Shown here piece after piece: positions 10,401-19,296 of a stretch of DNA of 64,000 nt (position 1 is the first letter of the stretch; each line of letters begins with the position of its first letter). The stretch covers positions 2,392,501-2,456,500 of the forward strand of contig NZ_QRBB01000001.1 of NCBI RefSeq assembly GCF_003363135.1, given 5' to 3'. This DNA comes from Alteriqipengyuania lutimaris. GTDB lineage: Bacteria; Pseudomonadota; Alphaproteobacteria; Sphingomonadales; Sphingomonadaceae. Under the pieces are notes generated by a model. It did not search any database. It saw only the letters and a list, made by a program, of their open reading frames with translations, and was not told the origin of the DNA. A program made the position numbers and the translations under genes.

Positions 10401-11051
10401 GCACAGCATCGCGTCGTGCGCCTTGTAGAAATGCGGTTCGGCAAAGTTGGCGGGGTTGGTCGCGACCAGCGGCAGGTCGCGTTCGTAGGCAAGGTCGAGC
10501 AGCGCCTCTTCTGCCGCTTGCTCGGTCCGAATGCCGCGCCGCGCGAGTTCGATGTAAAGCCTCTGCGGGAAGAGAGCTTCCAGCCGATCGAGATAGCGGG
10601 TGGCGTGCTCAATCTGGCCCTCTGCCAGCAGCTGCGTGACCGCGCCTTCGGCTGCCCCGGTCAGAGCAATCAGGCCATCCGTGTGGCCCTCCAGCGCATC
10701 CAGCGGAACATGCGGCACCAGTTCGAGCGGGCGATCGAGATGCGCGGCGCTGACGAGCTTGCACAGGTTCAGCCAGCCGGCGTCGTCCTGCACGAAAAGC
10801 GGCAGATGATCGATCGCCTCGCTGTCCGGCCGCGCCACGCCAAGCAGCGCGCCAACGATGGGCTGCACGCCATTCTCAAGGCACGCATTGGCGAAGGGCA
10901 CGCTGCCGTAAAGCCCGTTGCGGTCGCACATGGCGATGGCGGGAAAGCCGCGCTCTGTCGCCAATTTCGCTATCGCCTTGGGCTCGATCGCCCCTTCGAG
11001 CATCGAGTAGGCGGAGAGCACGCGCAGGGGAACGAATTGAGCGAAAGCCAT
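7485..11051 (-). CDS. dnaE: DNA polymerase III alpha subunit
   Basis: The replicative polymerase catalytic subunit, 1188 residues, full length for DnaE1. Order of parts: N-terminal PHP domain (1-270), palm with the catalytic aspartates in MPDFDIDFCETRRGE (around residue 427), fingers, helix-hairpin-helix, OB-fold and C-terminal region. In the PHP domain the first metal-binding HxH seen in E. coli (FVHLRVHSDYS) is replaced by Pro and Leu (FVPLRVLSAYSMLEGAI), so this PHP domain should not bind the usual metals and proofreading would depend on a separate DnaQ. It stands alone on the minus strand. Confidence 0.97.
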   Translation of the reverse strand: MAFAQFVPLRVLSAYSMLEGAIEPKAIAKLATERGFPAIAMCDRNGLYGSVPFANACLENGVQPIVGALLGVARPDSEAIDHLPLFVQDDAGWLNLCKLVSAAHLDRPLELVPHVPLDALEGHTDGLIALTGAAEGAVTQLLAEGQIEHATRYLDRLEALFPQRLYIELARRGIRTEQAAEEALLDLAYERDLPLVATNPANFAEPHFYKAHDAMLCIANSRKLWEEDRPQSAKAAYVKSAPMMAELFADLPEALANTLTIARRCAFAPPERAPILPSLAGDIEGEVRMLAEDARKGLLDRLIPLYPETVRDELVEAMSFPNADALREAAQPFEALKANGYWNEILEYRDRLDKEVGIISNMGFPGYFLIVADFIKWAKDQGIPVGPGRGSGAGSLVAWALTITDLDPIRLGLLFERFLNPERVSMPDFDIDFCETRRGEVIRYVQEKYGADKVAQIITFGKMKARAVLRDCGRILDMSYGQVDRLCKMVPNHPTDPWSLPRALNGAAEFKAEYTNDNAVKTLVDLAMQLEGLPRNSSTHAAGVVIGDRPLAELVPLYRDPRSDMPVTQFDMKVVEGSGLVKFDFLGLKTLSVLQKAVDLLEKRGIACDLGAISWDDTAVYDLMQRGDTVGVFQLESEGMRRTLTAVKPTKFEDIIALVSLYRPGPMDNIPLFGKRKAGIEPIEYPHPKLAEILEETYGIFVYQEQVMQAAQILAGYSLGDADLLRRAMGKKVQAEMDKQRGRFVEGCKKVSDIEAQQANELFDLIDKFAGYGFNKSHAAAYALLAYQTAWLKAHYPEEFYAAAMCFDMDQSEKLALFVDDARRNEIAVAAPDLNRSEAEFTVERTDEGYAVRYGLAGLRNVGEKAMEAVVAEREAHGWFESLDDFFGRLPKGAMNSRQLEALIAAGAFDHLEPNRGKLAENVDLLLAVADAAIRERSSGQEGLFGGDDGANERIRMKEADDWPRAERMAKERETFGFYFSAHPIEGFRDVASANGARSYASLMEGGGPAGEGRSRAVVAAMVEGAKRGQTRRGKDFIRADFSDTSGQFSAACFEESLVPQFTKWAEESACVLLDVELDSPSPDEPPRVTIRGARPLAQVAGGQRMLLTLDVETEAALGELALALQPGPPGHGEVQVALDIGTADHPVLRLGHDYKVDGKLADTLGRIEGLSNIVLVPKTGPKLHRAA

Positions 11052-11126
11052 CGGATCAAGCTAGCAACCGGCGTCGCCCGTTCAAGCGGCCGGAGCGATC
11101 GACAAGGGGATAAGCGGTGGAGTGTT

Positions 11127-11477
11127 TCAAGCGGCCGGAGGTACGCCCTCCGTGGCCTTGGCCGCCGCGATCTTGCGCCGCGTCTCGCGCACCTGCGACC
11201 ACGCGCCGTAGACGATGAGCGCGGCCAGGAATATCCATACCCACACGGGAATATCCTGCCCGAAGATGGCCAGATACAGATACGCGGAAACAAAGAAGAA
11301 CCCTGCCAGCATGGTCGGCAGCACCGTCGACCGGCCCGCCCGCGCCCGCTTCACCAACCACGCGATGGAGACGAGGAAGAACGGGATCGCGCCGACATAG
11401 ATCGCCACGAACACGTACGGGTTCACATTGTACTGCGCGCCCTGTGCAAGGATCCACTCGTTGATCGATTCGAGCAT
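11127..11477 (-). CDS. Small membrane protein with three transmembrane helices
   Basis: A 116-residue inner-membrane protein. The ATG at 11477 is chosen over the upstream one at 11510 because AAGGAG lies 7-9 nt before it. Three hydrophobic segments are visible (YVFVAIYVGAIPFFLVSIAW, VLPTMLAGFFFVSAYLYLAI and VWVWIFLAALIVYGAW), followed by a basic coiled tail (RETRRKIAAAKATEG). I do not recognise a characterised family. It may be co-transcribed with dnaE downstream (75 nt gap). Confidence 0.75.
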   Translation of the reverse strand: MLESINEWILAQGAQYNVNPYVFVAIYVGAIPFFLVSIAWLVKRARAGRSTVLPTMLAGFFFVSAYLYLAIFGQDIPVWVWIFLAALIVYGAWSQVRETRRKIAAAKATEGVPPAA

Positions 11478-11557
11478 GCACCCGCTCCTTGTCATGGTCT
11501 GCCCGACCATACGCGCGAAGGCGCAGGAGGGTTACAGCCGCACTGCACAGCGCTGCG

Positions 11558-11830
11558 TCAGCCCGGGAAGTCAGGCCTCTTGGAAAGCGCTTCCACTTCG
11601 GACGGCGTGTACATGCGATCGCCCAGCTTCTGGATCACGTGATTGCGCCGGTCGTCTTCCGGCATGGCCATCATCATCTTGACCATGTTGCTGAAGCTAC
11701 CTTCGTGCAGGCCCTTGGCCCCGTCGAACAGGCCCTGCCCGTCGTCTTTCACGTGAATCTCAGCCCGGTCGTCCCAGGCAATGCCGCCTTCGGCCGCTTC
11801 GCCGCCATAGGTCGTTGGGTGGTCGCTCAT
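11558..11830 (-). CDS. Conserved-looking small acidic protein, unknown function
   Basis: A 90-residue soluble protein from ATG at 11830, preceded by GGAGGCAAGAA. Composition is polar and acidic, with a helical middle (FSNMVKMMMAMPEDDRRNHVIQKLGDRMYTPSEVEALS, here abbreviated to its features: Met-rich, then DDRR and a C-terminal SEVEALSKRP). No cysteines, membrane segment or catalytic motif. Function unknown. It lies between lolD and the small membrane protein on the same strand. Confidence 0.72.
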   Translation of the reverse strand: MSDHPTTYGGEAAEGGIAWDDRAEIHVKDDGQGLFDGAKGLHEGSFSNMVKMMMAMPEDDRRNHVIQKLGDRMYTPSEVEALSKRPDFPG

Positions 11831-11897
11831 CTTTCTTGCCTCCTCTTTGCCCGTGCAACGCTACAAGCGTCGCGAGGGTCCGCAAAATTGCCGGGGA

Positions 11898-12599
11898 TCA
11901 CGCGCCGGGCACGTTCTCGAGCTTGCCGTCATGAAGGCGGACCACGCGGTCCATCTTCCGGGCAAGCCGTTCGTTATGGGTTGCGACCAGTGCCGCGCTG
12001 CCCTGCCCGCGCACGAGTTCGAGAAACTGCGCCAGCACTTTCTCGGACGTCGCCTCGTCCAGATTGCCCGTCGGCTCGTCGGCCAGCACGAGCTTGGGAC
12101 TGTTGGCGAGCGCGCGGGCCACGGCCACGCGCTGTTGCTCGCCGCCCGAAAGCTGGCTCGGGCGATGGTTCAGCCGTTGCGCCAGGCCGAGCGCATCGAG
12201 CAGGTCGCTAGCGCGTTTCTCGGCCGCATCGCGCGGCGTGCCGCCGACCAGTTGCGGCAGCACGACATTCTCGATCGCGCTGAAGTCGGGCAGGAGATGA
12301 TGGAACTGGTAGACGAAGCCCAGATGCTCGCGCCGCAGCGCGGTGCGCGCCTGGCTGTCCGACTTTTCCGCCGCCTGCCCCGCGAGCACGATGGTGCCGC
12401 CAAAGCCGCCTTCCAGCAGGCCGACCGCCTGCAGCATCGTCGACTTGCCCGAACCCGAGGGGCCGAGGAGCGCGACGAGCTCGCCCGGCATCACCTTCAG
12501 ATCGACACCGCGCAGCACGTCGATCCGCACTCCGCCCTGTTCGAAGCTGCGGGTGACGCCGCGCAATTCCACGACGGGTTGGACGCCCCGATCACTCAT
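11898..12599 (-). CDS. lolD: Lipoprotein-releasing ABC transporter ATP-binding protein
   Basis: The ATPase of the LolCDE machinery, which extracts outer-membrane lipoproteins from the inner membrane. From ATG at 12599 it has 233 residues with Walker A ([11 protein letters not shown]), Q-loop ([11 protein letters not shown], with the LolD-type FHHLLP), signature ([16 protein letters not shown]), Walker B ([12 protein letters not shown]) and H-loop. An upstream in-frame ATG at 12659 is rejected because it would run deep into lolC. The start overlaps the lolC stop by 8 nt, which implies translational coupling. Confidence 0.95.
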   Translation of the reverse strand: MSDRGVQPVVELRGVTRSFEQGGVRIDVLRGVDLKVMPGELVALLGPSGSGKSTMLQAVGLLEGGFGGTIVLAGQAAEKSDSQARTALRREHLGFVYQFHHLLPDFSAIENVVLPQLVGGTPRDAAEKRASDLLDALGLAQRLNHRPSQLSGGEQQRVAVARALANSPKLVLADEPTGNLDEATSEKVLAQFLELVRGQGSAALVATHNERLARKMDRVVRLHDGKLENVPGA

Positions 12600-13833
12600 A
12601 GCGAAGCACCTGCACAGGGTCGGTATTGGCCGCCTTGAACGCGGGATAGAGCGTGGCAAGGAAGCTAAGTACGAGTGCGAGCATCACGATACCGAACACT
12701 TCCCACGGGTCGGTCTTCGCAGGCAGCGTCGTGAGGAAACGCACGGACGGGTCCCACAATTCCTGGCCGGTGACGAGGCCGATGAATTCGACGATTGGCT
12801 GGCGGAAAATCAGCACCAAAGCTCCCAGCAACAGACCCGCGAGCGTGCCGATGGCGCCGACCGTGAAGCCCGTCGTCACGAAGATCTTGAGGATCGACTG
12901 CCGCCCAGCGCCCATCGTGCGCATGATCGCAATGTCGCGCGTTTTGGAGCGGACCAGCATCACGAGGCTGGAAAGGATGTTGAACGCGGCGACCACGACC
13001 ATGAAGCTGAGCGCGAAGAACATCGCCACCCGTTCCACCTGCAAGGCCTCGAAGATCGAGCTGTTGATCTGCTGCCAGTTGCGCACGATCGCGGTGCCGG
13101 CGAGCTTCTGCTCCACCGGAGCCATGATCTCCTGCACCCGGTCCGGATCCTCGGTCGTCACGCGGATCATGCCGATCGTGTCGCCCGTCAGCAGCAAGGT
13201 CTGCGCCTGCGGGATCGGCATGACGATGAAGGCCCCGTCGTAATCGTACAGGCCGACTTCGAAGATCGCGCCGACTTCGTATCCGACCTGTCGGGGTACG
13301 GTGCCGAAGGGTGTGGAGCGCCCGGCCGGATTGATGACGGTGATCACGTCGCCCAGCCGCGCGCCGATATTCTCCGCCAGACGTGCACCGATCGCGACCT
13401 GATCCGCGCCTGGCTGAATCCGCCCCATATCGCCGAGCACCACCTTGTCCGAAAGTTCGGCGATCTCCTCCTGAGTCTGCCCGCGAACGACGACCGCTTC
13501 GGCGCGGCCATTGAAAGTCACGAGCAGCGGCTGGTCGATCAGCGGCGAGGCATCGGTGACGCCGTCGGTCGCCTCGATTTCCTTGAGTACGTCCTGCCAG
13601 CTGTCCAGCCGCCCGCCATAGGCCTGCACGATCGCGTGGCCGTTCAGCCCGACGATCTTGTCGAGCAGCTCGGCGCGAAAGCCGTTCATGACGCTCATCA
13701 CGATGACCAGCATGGCGACCGACAGCATCACCACGCCGATGGCGATTCCGGCGACCAGCTTGATGAACCCCTCGCCCTTTCCGGGCCAGAGGTAACGCTT
13801 GGCGATGGTCCATTCGAAGGCGCTGAGAAACAA
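12592..13833 (-). CDS. lolC: Lipoprotein-releasing ABC transporter permease
   Basis: The membrane subunit of the lipoprotein release complex, 413 residues. It begins [17 protein letters not shown], has one N-terminal transmembrane helix ([21 protein letters not shown]), a large periplasmic domain and three C-terminal helices with FtsX/MacB-type pattern. The start codon is TTG at 13833; there is no ATG in the frame before an upstream TAA. Only one permease gene is present, as in alphaproteobacteria where a single LolC/E-like (LolF) protein may form a homodimer with LolD. The downstream lolD overlaps it. Confidence 0.93.
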   Translation of the reverse strand: MFLSAFEWTIAKRYLWPGKGEGFIKLVAGIAIGVVMLSVAMLVIVMSVMNGFRAELLDKIVGLNGHAIVQAYGGRLDSWQDVLKEIEATDGVTDASPLIDQPLLVTFNGRAEAVVVRGQTQEEIAELSDKVVLGDMGRIQPGADQVAIGARLAENIGARLGDVITVINPAGRSTPFGTVPRQVGYEVGAIFEVGLYDYDGAFIVMPIPQAQTLLLTGDTIGMIRVTTEDPDRVQEIMAPVEQKLAGTAIVRNWQQINSSIFEALQVERVAMFFALSFMVVVAAFNILSSLVMLVRSKTRDIAIMRTMGAGRQSILKIFVTTGFTVGAIGTLAGLLLGALVLIFRQPIVEFIGLVTGQELWDPSVRFLTTLPAKTDPWEVFGIVMLALVLSFLATLYPAFKAANTDPVQVLRYE

Positions 13834-14060
13834 GGGGCCGTCCGCTATTATCGGTATTGGCCCAGCGCCTTAGGAAGGCGCGCATGACTGTGCAATGAAA
13901 AGGGGAATTTTCAGATTGCACGGCGCGGCGGGAATTCACCTGCCGAGCCCATGACGGCAAGGGACAAGCCTTGTAATTCCTCTGTCACATCGCCAATGGA
14001 GCCACGACCGGCACTGGCAACGGGCGCACCCCCCCAATGACCTCCCCCAGGAACCCCATC

Positions 14061-15548
14061 ATGAACCTGCACCATCCCTTCGATGATGAGGACGGAGACA
14101 GCCTGCACGAAGAATGCGGCGTATTCGGCGCGATCAACGTGACTGGCGAGGCAGCTGCCACTACCGCGCTGGGCCTGCATGCGCTCCAGCATCGCGGGCA
14201 GGAAGCGGCCGGGATCACCAGTTTCGACGGTTCGCAATTCTATACGCGGCGCGGGCTCGGCCATGTGGCGGAGAATTTCTCCAGCGCCGAAAGCATCGCC
14301 GAACTGCCCGGTTTCATGGCGGCAGGCCATGTGCGCTATTCGACCACCGGCGGAGCGGGCCTGCGCAATGTCCAGCCGCTCTATGCCGATCTTTCGACCG
14401 GCGGCTTCGCGATCGCGCACAATGGCAACATGTCGAATGCGGGCACCTTGCGCGAAGAACTGGTCGGCAAGGGCGCGATCTTCCAGTCTACCTCCGATAC
14501 CGAGGTCATCATCCACCTCGTCGCCACCAGCCGCTATCCCACGATGCTGGACAAGCTGACGGATGCGTTGCGTCTGGTCGAAGGGGCCTATGCGATCATC
14601 GTGATGACCCCGCGCGGGATGGCCGCCTGCCGCGATCCGCTCGGCATTCGTCCGCTGCAGATGGGTCGCATGGGCGATGCGGTCGTGTTCGCGAGCGAGA
14701 CCGTGGCATTCGACGTGGTCGGCGCGCAGTTCGAGCGTGAGGTCGAACCCGGGGAGCTGATCGAAGTCGACTTCGACGGCACGATCCGCACTCACCGGCC
14801 CTTCGGCAACAATCCCGCCCGCCCCTGCATCTTCGAGCATGTCTATTTCAGCCGCCCCGATTCGATCTTCGGCGGTCGCTCCGTCTACGAGGCGCGCAAG
14901 GCGATCGGGACCGAGCTTGCGAACGAGGCACCGTGCGATGCGGACCTGGTGGTGCCGGTGCCCGACAGCGGCGTGCCGGCCGCAATCGGCTATGCCCAGC
15001 AATCGGGCCTGCCCTTCGAGCTCGGCATCATCCGCAGCCACTATGTCGGGCGCACCTTCATCCAGCCTTCGGACGGCGCGCGGCATTCGGGCGTGCGACG
15101 CAAGCACAATGCAAACCGCGGCCTCGTCGAAGGCAAGCGGATCGTGCTGATCGACGATTCGATCGTGCGCGGGACCACCAGCATGAAGATCGTCGAGATG
15201 ATGCGCGATGCGGGCGCGACCGAGGTGCATTTCCGCGTCGCCAGCCCGCCGACCGCGCACAGCTGCTATTACGGGGTCGACACGCCCGAGCGGAGCAAGC
15301 TGCTTGCCGCCCGCATGGAACTCGAGCCGATGCGCGAGTTCATCAAGGCGGACAGTCTCGCCTTCATCTCGATCGACGGTCTTTATCGCGCGGTCGGCAA
15401 GGAATCGCGCGACAAGGCCTGCCCGCAATTTTGCGACGCCTGCTTCACCGGGGACTACCCGACCCGCCTGACCGACGTCTCGCGGCGCGACGCGGCATCG
15501 GCACAGCTCTCCTTCCCCGAAAACGAAACCGTCGACGAGCCTGCCTGA
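14061..15548 (+). CDS. purF: Amidophosphoribosyltransferase
   Basis: It catalyses the first committed step of de novo purine synthesis, PRPP plus glutamine to 5-phosphoribosylamine. The N-terminal class II amidotransferase domain has the nucleophile Cys in HEECGVFGAIN after a short propeptide, and the C-terminal phosphoribosyltransferase domain has RIVLIDDSIVRGTTS. The Cys pattern PCIFEHVYFSRPDS...CPQFCDACFTGDYP suggests an Fe-S containing form like that of Bacillus. The ATG at 14061 (495 aa) follows AGGAA at good spacing; an ATG at 14037 lacks one. An SDR gene begins 1 nt after the stop. Confidence 0.96.
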   Translation: MNLHHPFDDEDGDSLHEECGVFGAINVTGEAAATTALGLHALQHRGQEAAGITSFDGSQFYTRRGLGHVAENFSSAESIAELPGFMAAGHVRYSTTGGAGLRNVQPLYADLSTGGFAIAHNGNMSNAGTLREELVGKGAIFQSTSDTEVIIHLVATSRYPTMLDKLTDALRLVEGAYAIIVMTPRGMAACRDPLGIRPLQMGRMGDAVVFASETVAFDVVGAQFEREVEPGELIEVDFDGTIRTHRPFGNNPARPCIFEHVYFSRPDSIFGGRSVYEARKAIGTELANEAPCDADLVVPVPDSGVPAAIGYAQQSGLPFELGIIRSHYVGRTFIQPSDGARHSGVRRKHNANRGLVEGKRIVLIDDSIVRGTTSMKIVEMMRDAGATEVHFRVASPPTAHSCYYGVDTPERSKLLAARMELEPMREFIKADSLAFISIDGLYRAVGKESRDKACPQFCDACFTGDYPTRLTDVSRRDAASAQLSFPENETVDEPA

Positions 15549-15549
15549 C

Positions 15550-16263
15550 ATGAGCGAAAACAAGCCATTCGAAGGGCGCGTCGCGCTCGTCACCGGTGCA
15601 TCGCGCGGGATCGGCGCGGCCGTCGCGCAGGAACTGGCCGCGAAGGGCGCGCATGTGATCCTCACCGCGCGCGACGATGCGGCGCTGGAACAGGTCGAGG
15701 ATGCCATCCACAATGTCGGCGGCACGGCAACCATTGCCCCGGTCGATCTGGGCGAGAGCGACGGTGTCGCGCGCCTCGCACAGGCCATTGCCAGCCGCTG
15801 GGATGCGCTCGACTTTCTCGTCATCAGCGCCGCCTACCTGCCCACGCTCACTCCCGTGACGCAGATCGATCCCAAGCAGTTCAATACCGCGATCACGACC
15901 AACATCCTCGCCACCCAGGCCCTGCTGGCGGCATTCCACCCGTTGCTCAAGCGTGCCGACGCGGCCCGCGTGATCGGCCTGACCAGCAGCGTGGGAGAGG
16001 CTCCCCGCGCATATTGGGCGGCCTATGGATCGACCAAGGCGGCATTCGACAACCTGTTGCTCGCCTACGGGCAAGAGGTCGCCAACACCGGACCGGTCCG
16101 GGTCGCCGTCATCGATCCGGGCGCAACCCGTACGCAAATGCGGGCCAAGGCCTACCCGGGTGAGGACCCGCAGACGGTCAAGCCACCGCAAGAGGTCGCG
16201 GTGCACATCGCCCAGCTTCTCGAGAACGATTTCGAAACCGGGCATCGAGAGAGGGTTGGTTAA
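15550..16263 (+). CDS. Short-chain dehydrogenase/reductase
   Basis: A cytosolic NAD(P)-dependent oxidoreductase of 237 residues with the classical SDR layout: cofactor glycine motif TGASRGIGAAV (residues about 15-25), catalytic Ser in LTSSVG, and Tyr/Lys in YGSTKAAF. The usual NNAG is replaced by ISAAYLP. It is coupled to purF with a 1-nt gap. The pattern resembles the YciK-type group. Substrate unknown. Confidence 0.88.
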   Translation: MSENKPFEGRVALVTGASRGIGAAVAQELAAKGAHVILTARDDAALEQVEDAIHNVGGTATIAPVDLGESDGVARLAQAIASRWDALDFLVISAAYLPTLTPVTQIDPKQFNTAITTNILATQALLAAFHPLLKRADAARVIGLTSSVGEAPRAYWAAYGSTKAAFDNLLLAYGQEVANTGPVRVAVIDPGATRTQMRAKAYPGEDPQTVKPPQEVAVHIAQLLENDFETGHRERVG

Positions 16264-16347
16264 CCGCGCTTAGCCATCCCTACTCATAACCCGGCAACTC
16301 AATCCAGCCAAAATCGTTTTAGATTAATGGCTTGAACCGGGTTGGAC

Positions 16348-16710
16348 ATGAAACTTAATACAGACGCGCTCTATGAAGGAGCGGCGCAGGAAGACCGCTG
16401 CGCGCCGCGCACCAAGCTCGCGATCCCGGCTCAGATGCGGGTCAGCGGGGCACGCGCTTTCAAGACGGTGGTTCACGATCTCTCGATCGCCGGCTTCAGT
16501 GCATCGGCGATCGGCCGCCTGGAACCCGACCAGATCTGCTGGCTGACCATCCCCGGCATGCAATCGATCCAGGGCCGGATCGTATGGTGGGACCGCTCAA
16601 TCACCGGTGCCGCCTTCGACGATATGATCGACCCTGCGGTGCTCGACAACGTCCTGGCGCAGTGGCGGAGCCCGCTCGGCGGGGGCGTGACGCGGTCCTG
16701 CCTGTACTAA
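16348..16710 (+). CDS. PilZ domain protein (c-di-GMP receptor)
   Basis: A 120-residue single-domain PilZ protein. Both c-di-GMP-binding elements are present: RxxxR as DRCAPRTKL (around residue 17) and D-x-S-x-x-G as HDLSIAGFS (around residue 50). The ATG at 16348 is preferred to a TTG two codons upstream. The partner that it controls is not evident from its neighbours. A GGTTAACC palindrome lies upstream near 16258-16265. Confidence 0.86.
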   Translation: MKLNTDALYEGAAQEDRCAPRTKLAIPAQMRVSGARAFKTVVHDLSIAGFSASAIGRLEPDQICWLTIPGMQSIQGRIVWWDRSITGAAFDDMIDPAVLDNVLAQWRSPLGGGVTRSCLY

Positions 16711-16746
16711 GGCTCGCGTCCCTTCGCTCTGCTCGGGGCCGCCCAT

Positions 16747-16768
16747 CACTCGGGGCCGGCCCCGAGTG
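16747..16768. repeat. 22-nt perfect palindrome between convergent genes
   Basis: Half-site CACTCGGGGCC is followed directly by its exact reverse complement with no spacer. It sits between the stops of the PilZ gene (16710) and the minus-strand hydrolase (16774), with a partial copy of the same word (CTCGGGGCCG) just before it. Either strand of RNA could fold into a tight hairpin, but no T-run follows, so a classic terminator is not supported. Confidence 0.5.
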
Positions 16769-16773
16769 AAGCC

Positions 16774-17946
16774 TTAGAGGCCCGCCGCGATCGTCTCGAG
16801 CAGCTCGCGCCGTTCTGCGGTCAGTTCCGGACCCGTCGCGCGCGGCCAGTTGGACACCATGGCGATCACCGCGTTGCTCTCCGGCAACAGAGTGATCGAC
16901 TGGCCGAAAATGCCTTGCGCACCGTAGCTTTCGCCGGGGTAGCTCCACCACTGGTAGCCATATCCGTAGCCGTTACCGAAATCGACCTGCGGACTGCCCG
17001 CCTCTGCGAACCAGCCATCGGGCACCACGCCCCTGCCACCTTCGAGCACGAACTGGCCGAAGCGCGCGTAGTCCCGCAACGAGGCCGACAGACAGCAGCC
17101 GCCCACGCTGCGGCCCGACAGGTCGGTCTGCCAGAACAGCGGCTCCTCGAACCCCGCCGGATCGACGATCTTGCGCTTGGCATATTCGGCCAGCGTCTCG
17201 CCCACCGCATTTTCCACCAGCACGCCGATGAGGTTGGTCTCACCGGTCTTGTAGACCCATTTCTCGCCCGCCGGTGCCTCGCGCGGCAAGGTCTTCATAT
17301 ATTCGACCACCTGGTCCTCGCCCGGCTCGGGCGTGACGTTGAACATCTTTGCAACGTCCGAATCGGGGTCGGTGTAGTTCTCGTTCCATTTCACCCCGGA
17401 CGTCATGGTGGCGAGCTGTTCGACCGTGACATCGTCATACGCGCTGCCTGCGAGCCCGGGCACGTATTTGGACACCGGATCGTCCAGACTGTCGATGAAG
17501 CCGTCCCTCACCGCTGCACCCAGCAGGGTAGAGGTGAAGCTCTTGGCGACCGAGAAGCTGGTCCAACGCCCCTCAGGGCCGAAGCCCAGCGCATAATTCT
17601 CGTACCGGATCTTGCCGTCCTGAAGCACGATCAGGCCCGCCGTTCCCTGCGAGGCCATGTAGCTGTCTATCGCGGCCTGCGTGCCAGCGGGAAGCGACGT
17701 ATCCTGCGCGAGAGACCGCGCATCCGGACTGGCCTGCACTTCCTGGCCGGGGAAGTAGGTCTCCATCGAACGGAACCGCGCGGAGCGTGTCGCATCATCC
17801 CAGAAGAGCACCTCAGCGCCCACGACCGGCTTCGGATCGCTCGGCACGCTGGCGGTCACACCCGGCGTGGCGTCTATCGCCGGCACGGTGGAACACGCGG
17901 CGAGCGGCAGGGCCAGCGCGCCGAGCATCGCAAGATACTGTCTCAA
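16774..17946 (-). CDS. Lipoprotein serine hydrolase, class C beta-lactamase fold
   Basis: A membrane-anchored esterase or peptidase-like protein of 390 residues. The catalytic SxxK is SFSVAKSF near residue 131. The N-terminal lipobox LPLAAC makes it a lipoprotein. The start is TTG at 17946, preceded by AAGGAG that overlaps the end of cfa; an upstream frame extension to 17982 lies wholly inside cfa. Pattern GGCCLSASLRDYARFGQ is usual for the EstB/LACTB-like group. Antibiotic hydrolysis is not implied. Confidence 0.86.
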   Translation of the reverse strand: MRQYLAMLGALALPLAACSTVPAIDATPGVTASVPSDPKPVVGAEVLFWDDATRSARFRSMETYFPGQEVQASPDARSLAQDTSLPAGTQAAIDSYMASQGTAGLIVLQDGKIRYENYALGFGPEGRWTSFSVAKSFTSTLLGAAVRDGFIDSLDDPVSKYVPGLAGSAYDDVTVEQLATMTSGVKWNENYTDPDSDVAKMFNVTPEPGEDQVVEYMKTLPREAPAGEKWVYKTGETNLIGVLVENAVGETLAEYAKRKIVDPAGFEEPLFWQTDLSGRSVGGCCLSASLRDYARFGQFVLEGGRGVVPDGWFAEAGSPQVDFGNGYGYGYQWWSYPGESYGAQGIFGQSITLLPESNAVIAMVSNWPRATGPELTAERRELLETIAAGL

Positions 17947-17947
17947 A

Positions 17948-19204
17948 TCATCTCTCCTTGACCAGGGTGACCTGGTGAACATCGATCCCGCCGCCGCGGA
18001 ATCCGCCTTCGCAATACATCAGGTAGTAGCGCCACAGGGCCTTGAAGCGGTCGTCGAACCCCGGCGGCAGCAGGCCGTCGCTCGCCGCCCGCTCGAAATT
18101 CTCGCGCCACATCCGCAAGGTTTCGGCATAGTCCGTGCCGAAGCGCGTCTCCTCCCGCCAGGCGAGCCCGCGTTCTTCGGCGAGGCGGCGAAATTCGGAT
18201 GTGCGGATCAACAGCCCGCCGGGGAAGATATAGGCTTGGATGAAATCCGCGCTCGCCGCGTAGGCGTCGAACAGCGAGTCCTTCATGGAAATGAACTGGA
18301 TCGCGGCGCGCCCGCCCGGCTTCAGATTGCGCGCGACGCAGTCTATGAAAGTCGGCCAGTATTCGCGCCCCAACGCCTCGACCATCTCGACGCAGGCGAT
18401 CGCATCGTATTGTCCATCGGTGTCGCGGTAATCCTGCCTGAGGAAACGCGCATTGCCGCATCCCTGACGCCGCGCCCACGCCAGCTGTTCTTCGGACAGG
18501 CTGATCCCGTCGACCTGGCCCCCGCGATCCGCCGCCGCGCACGCCAGGGTGCCCCAGCCGCACCCGATTTCGAGCACGCGGTCGCCCGGTTCGATGTTCA
18601 GCCGGTCGAGGATCGAGGCGATCTTGGCACGCTGCGCCGCATTGAGAGTCTGCGCAGCGTTGCCGTCTGCAAAACAAGCGGCGGAATAGGTCATGGTTTC
18701 GCCGAGCCACGCGGCGTAGAAGTCGTTGCCGAGGTCGTAATGCGCGGAAATGTTCTTCGCCGCGCCCGCCTTCGTGTTGCGCTGCCGATTGTGCGCCGCC
18801 CGCAGCGCACGTTTCCCGGCCCCTTTCGCGCGCGCCGACTCGCCCAGCCTTTCGGCGTTCTGCATGAAGACCGCGAACAGCGGCACCGGATCGGGGCTGC
18901 TCCATTCGCCCGCTTCCCAGGCCTGATACCAGCCGACCGAGCCACCCGTCGCCACGCGCACCAGTGCGCGCCAGTTGTGGATATCGATCTCGGCCTCGAA
19001 ACCGGGCGCACGGCCTCCAAGAAGCCGCGTGGTGCCATCGGGCAGGCGGCCGAGAACCGCGCCGCGCGCCATACCAGTATCCATCCGGTCGAGGAGCTTA
19101 TGAAATCCGGGAGCCAGCAGGCGCGAAAGAAAGCCGGGACGCCGTTGGAAGCGCTGGCTGGCGGCAAGCAGTTCGCTCCCGCGTGGTTGTCCGGTTACCC
19201 CCAT
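17948..19204 (-). CDS. cfa: Cyclopropane-fatty-acyl-phospholipid synthase
   Basis: A 418-residue SAM-dependent methyltransferase that would add a methylene to unsaturated acyl chains of membrane phospholipids. Seen are the SAM site VLEIGCGWGTLA, ISLSEEQLAWA, the Cfa motif QFISMKDS and YIFPGGLLIRTSE. The N-terminal lipid-binding domain is complete. The stop lies 2 nt before the TTG start of the lipoprotein hydrolase, so the two are likely one transcript. Confidence 0.93.
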   Translation of the reverse strand: MGVTGQPRGSELLAASQRFQRRPGFLSRLLAPGFHKLLDRMDTGMARGAVLGRLPDGTTRLLGGRAPGFEAEIDIHNWRALVRVATGGSVGWYQAWEAGEWSSPDPVPLFAVFMQNAERLGESARAKGAGKRALRAAHNRQRNTKAGAAKNISAHYDLGNDFYAAWLGETMTYSAACFADGNAAQTLNAAQRAKIASILDRLNIEPGDRVLEIGCGWGTLACAAADRGGQVDGISLSEEQLAWARRQGCGNARFLRQDYRDTDGQYDAIACVEMVEALGREYWPTFIDCVARNLKPGGRAAIQFISMKDSLFDAYAASADFIQAYIFPGGLLIRTSEFRRLAEERGLAWREETRFGTDYAETLRMWRENFERAASDGLLPPGFDDRFKALWRYYLMYCEGGFRGGGIDVHQVTLVKER

Positions 19205-19296
19205 GCCGGGCCGTTTATGCCGAGACGACCGGGGAGCGACAACCCATTAGAATATAACTGGTCGCGCGACCGCCGACCAATGCCCGGTCCAGCACC

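Noticed and set aside
7431..11642. 1403-codon open frame on the plus strand
   Set aside because: Entirely antisense to dnaE and the following small gene. No motif; it is a by-product of GC3 bias.
16774..17946. Beta-lactamase resistance gene
   Set aside because: Only the fold and SxxK are shared. The lipoprotein signal and motif pattern fit esterase or peptidase-like relatives, not AmpC.
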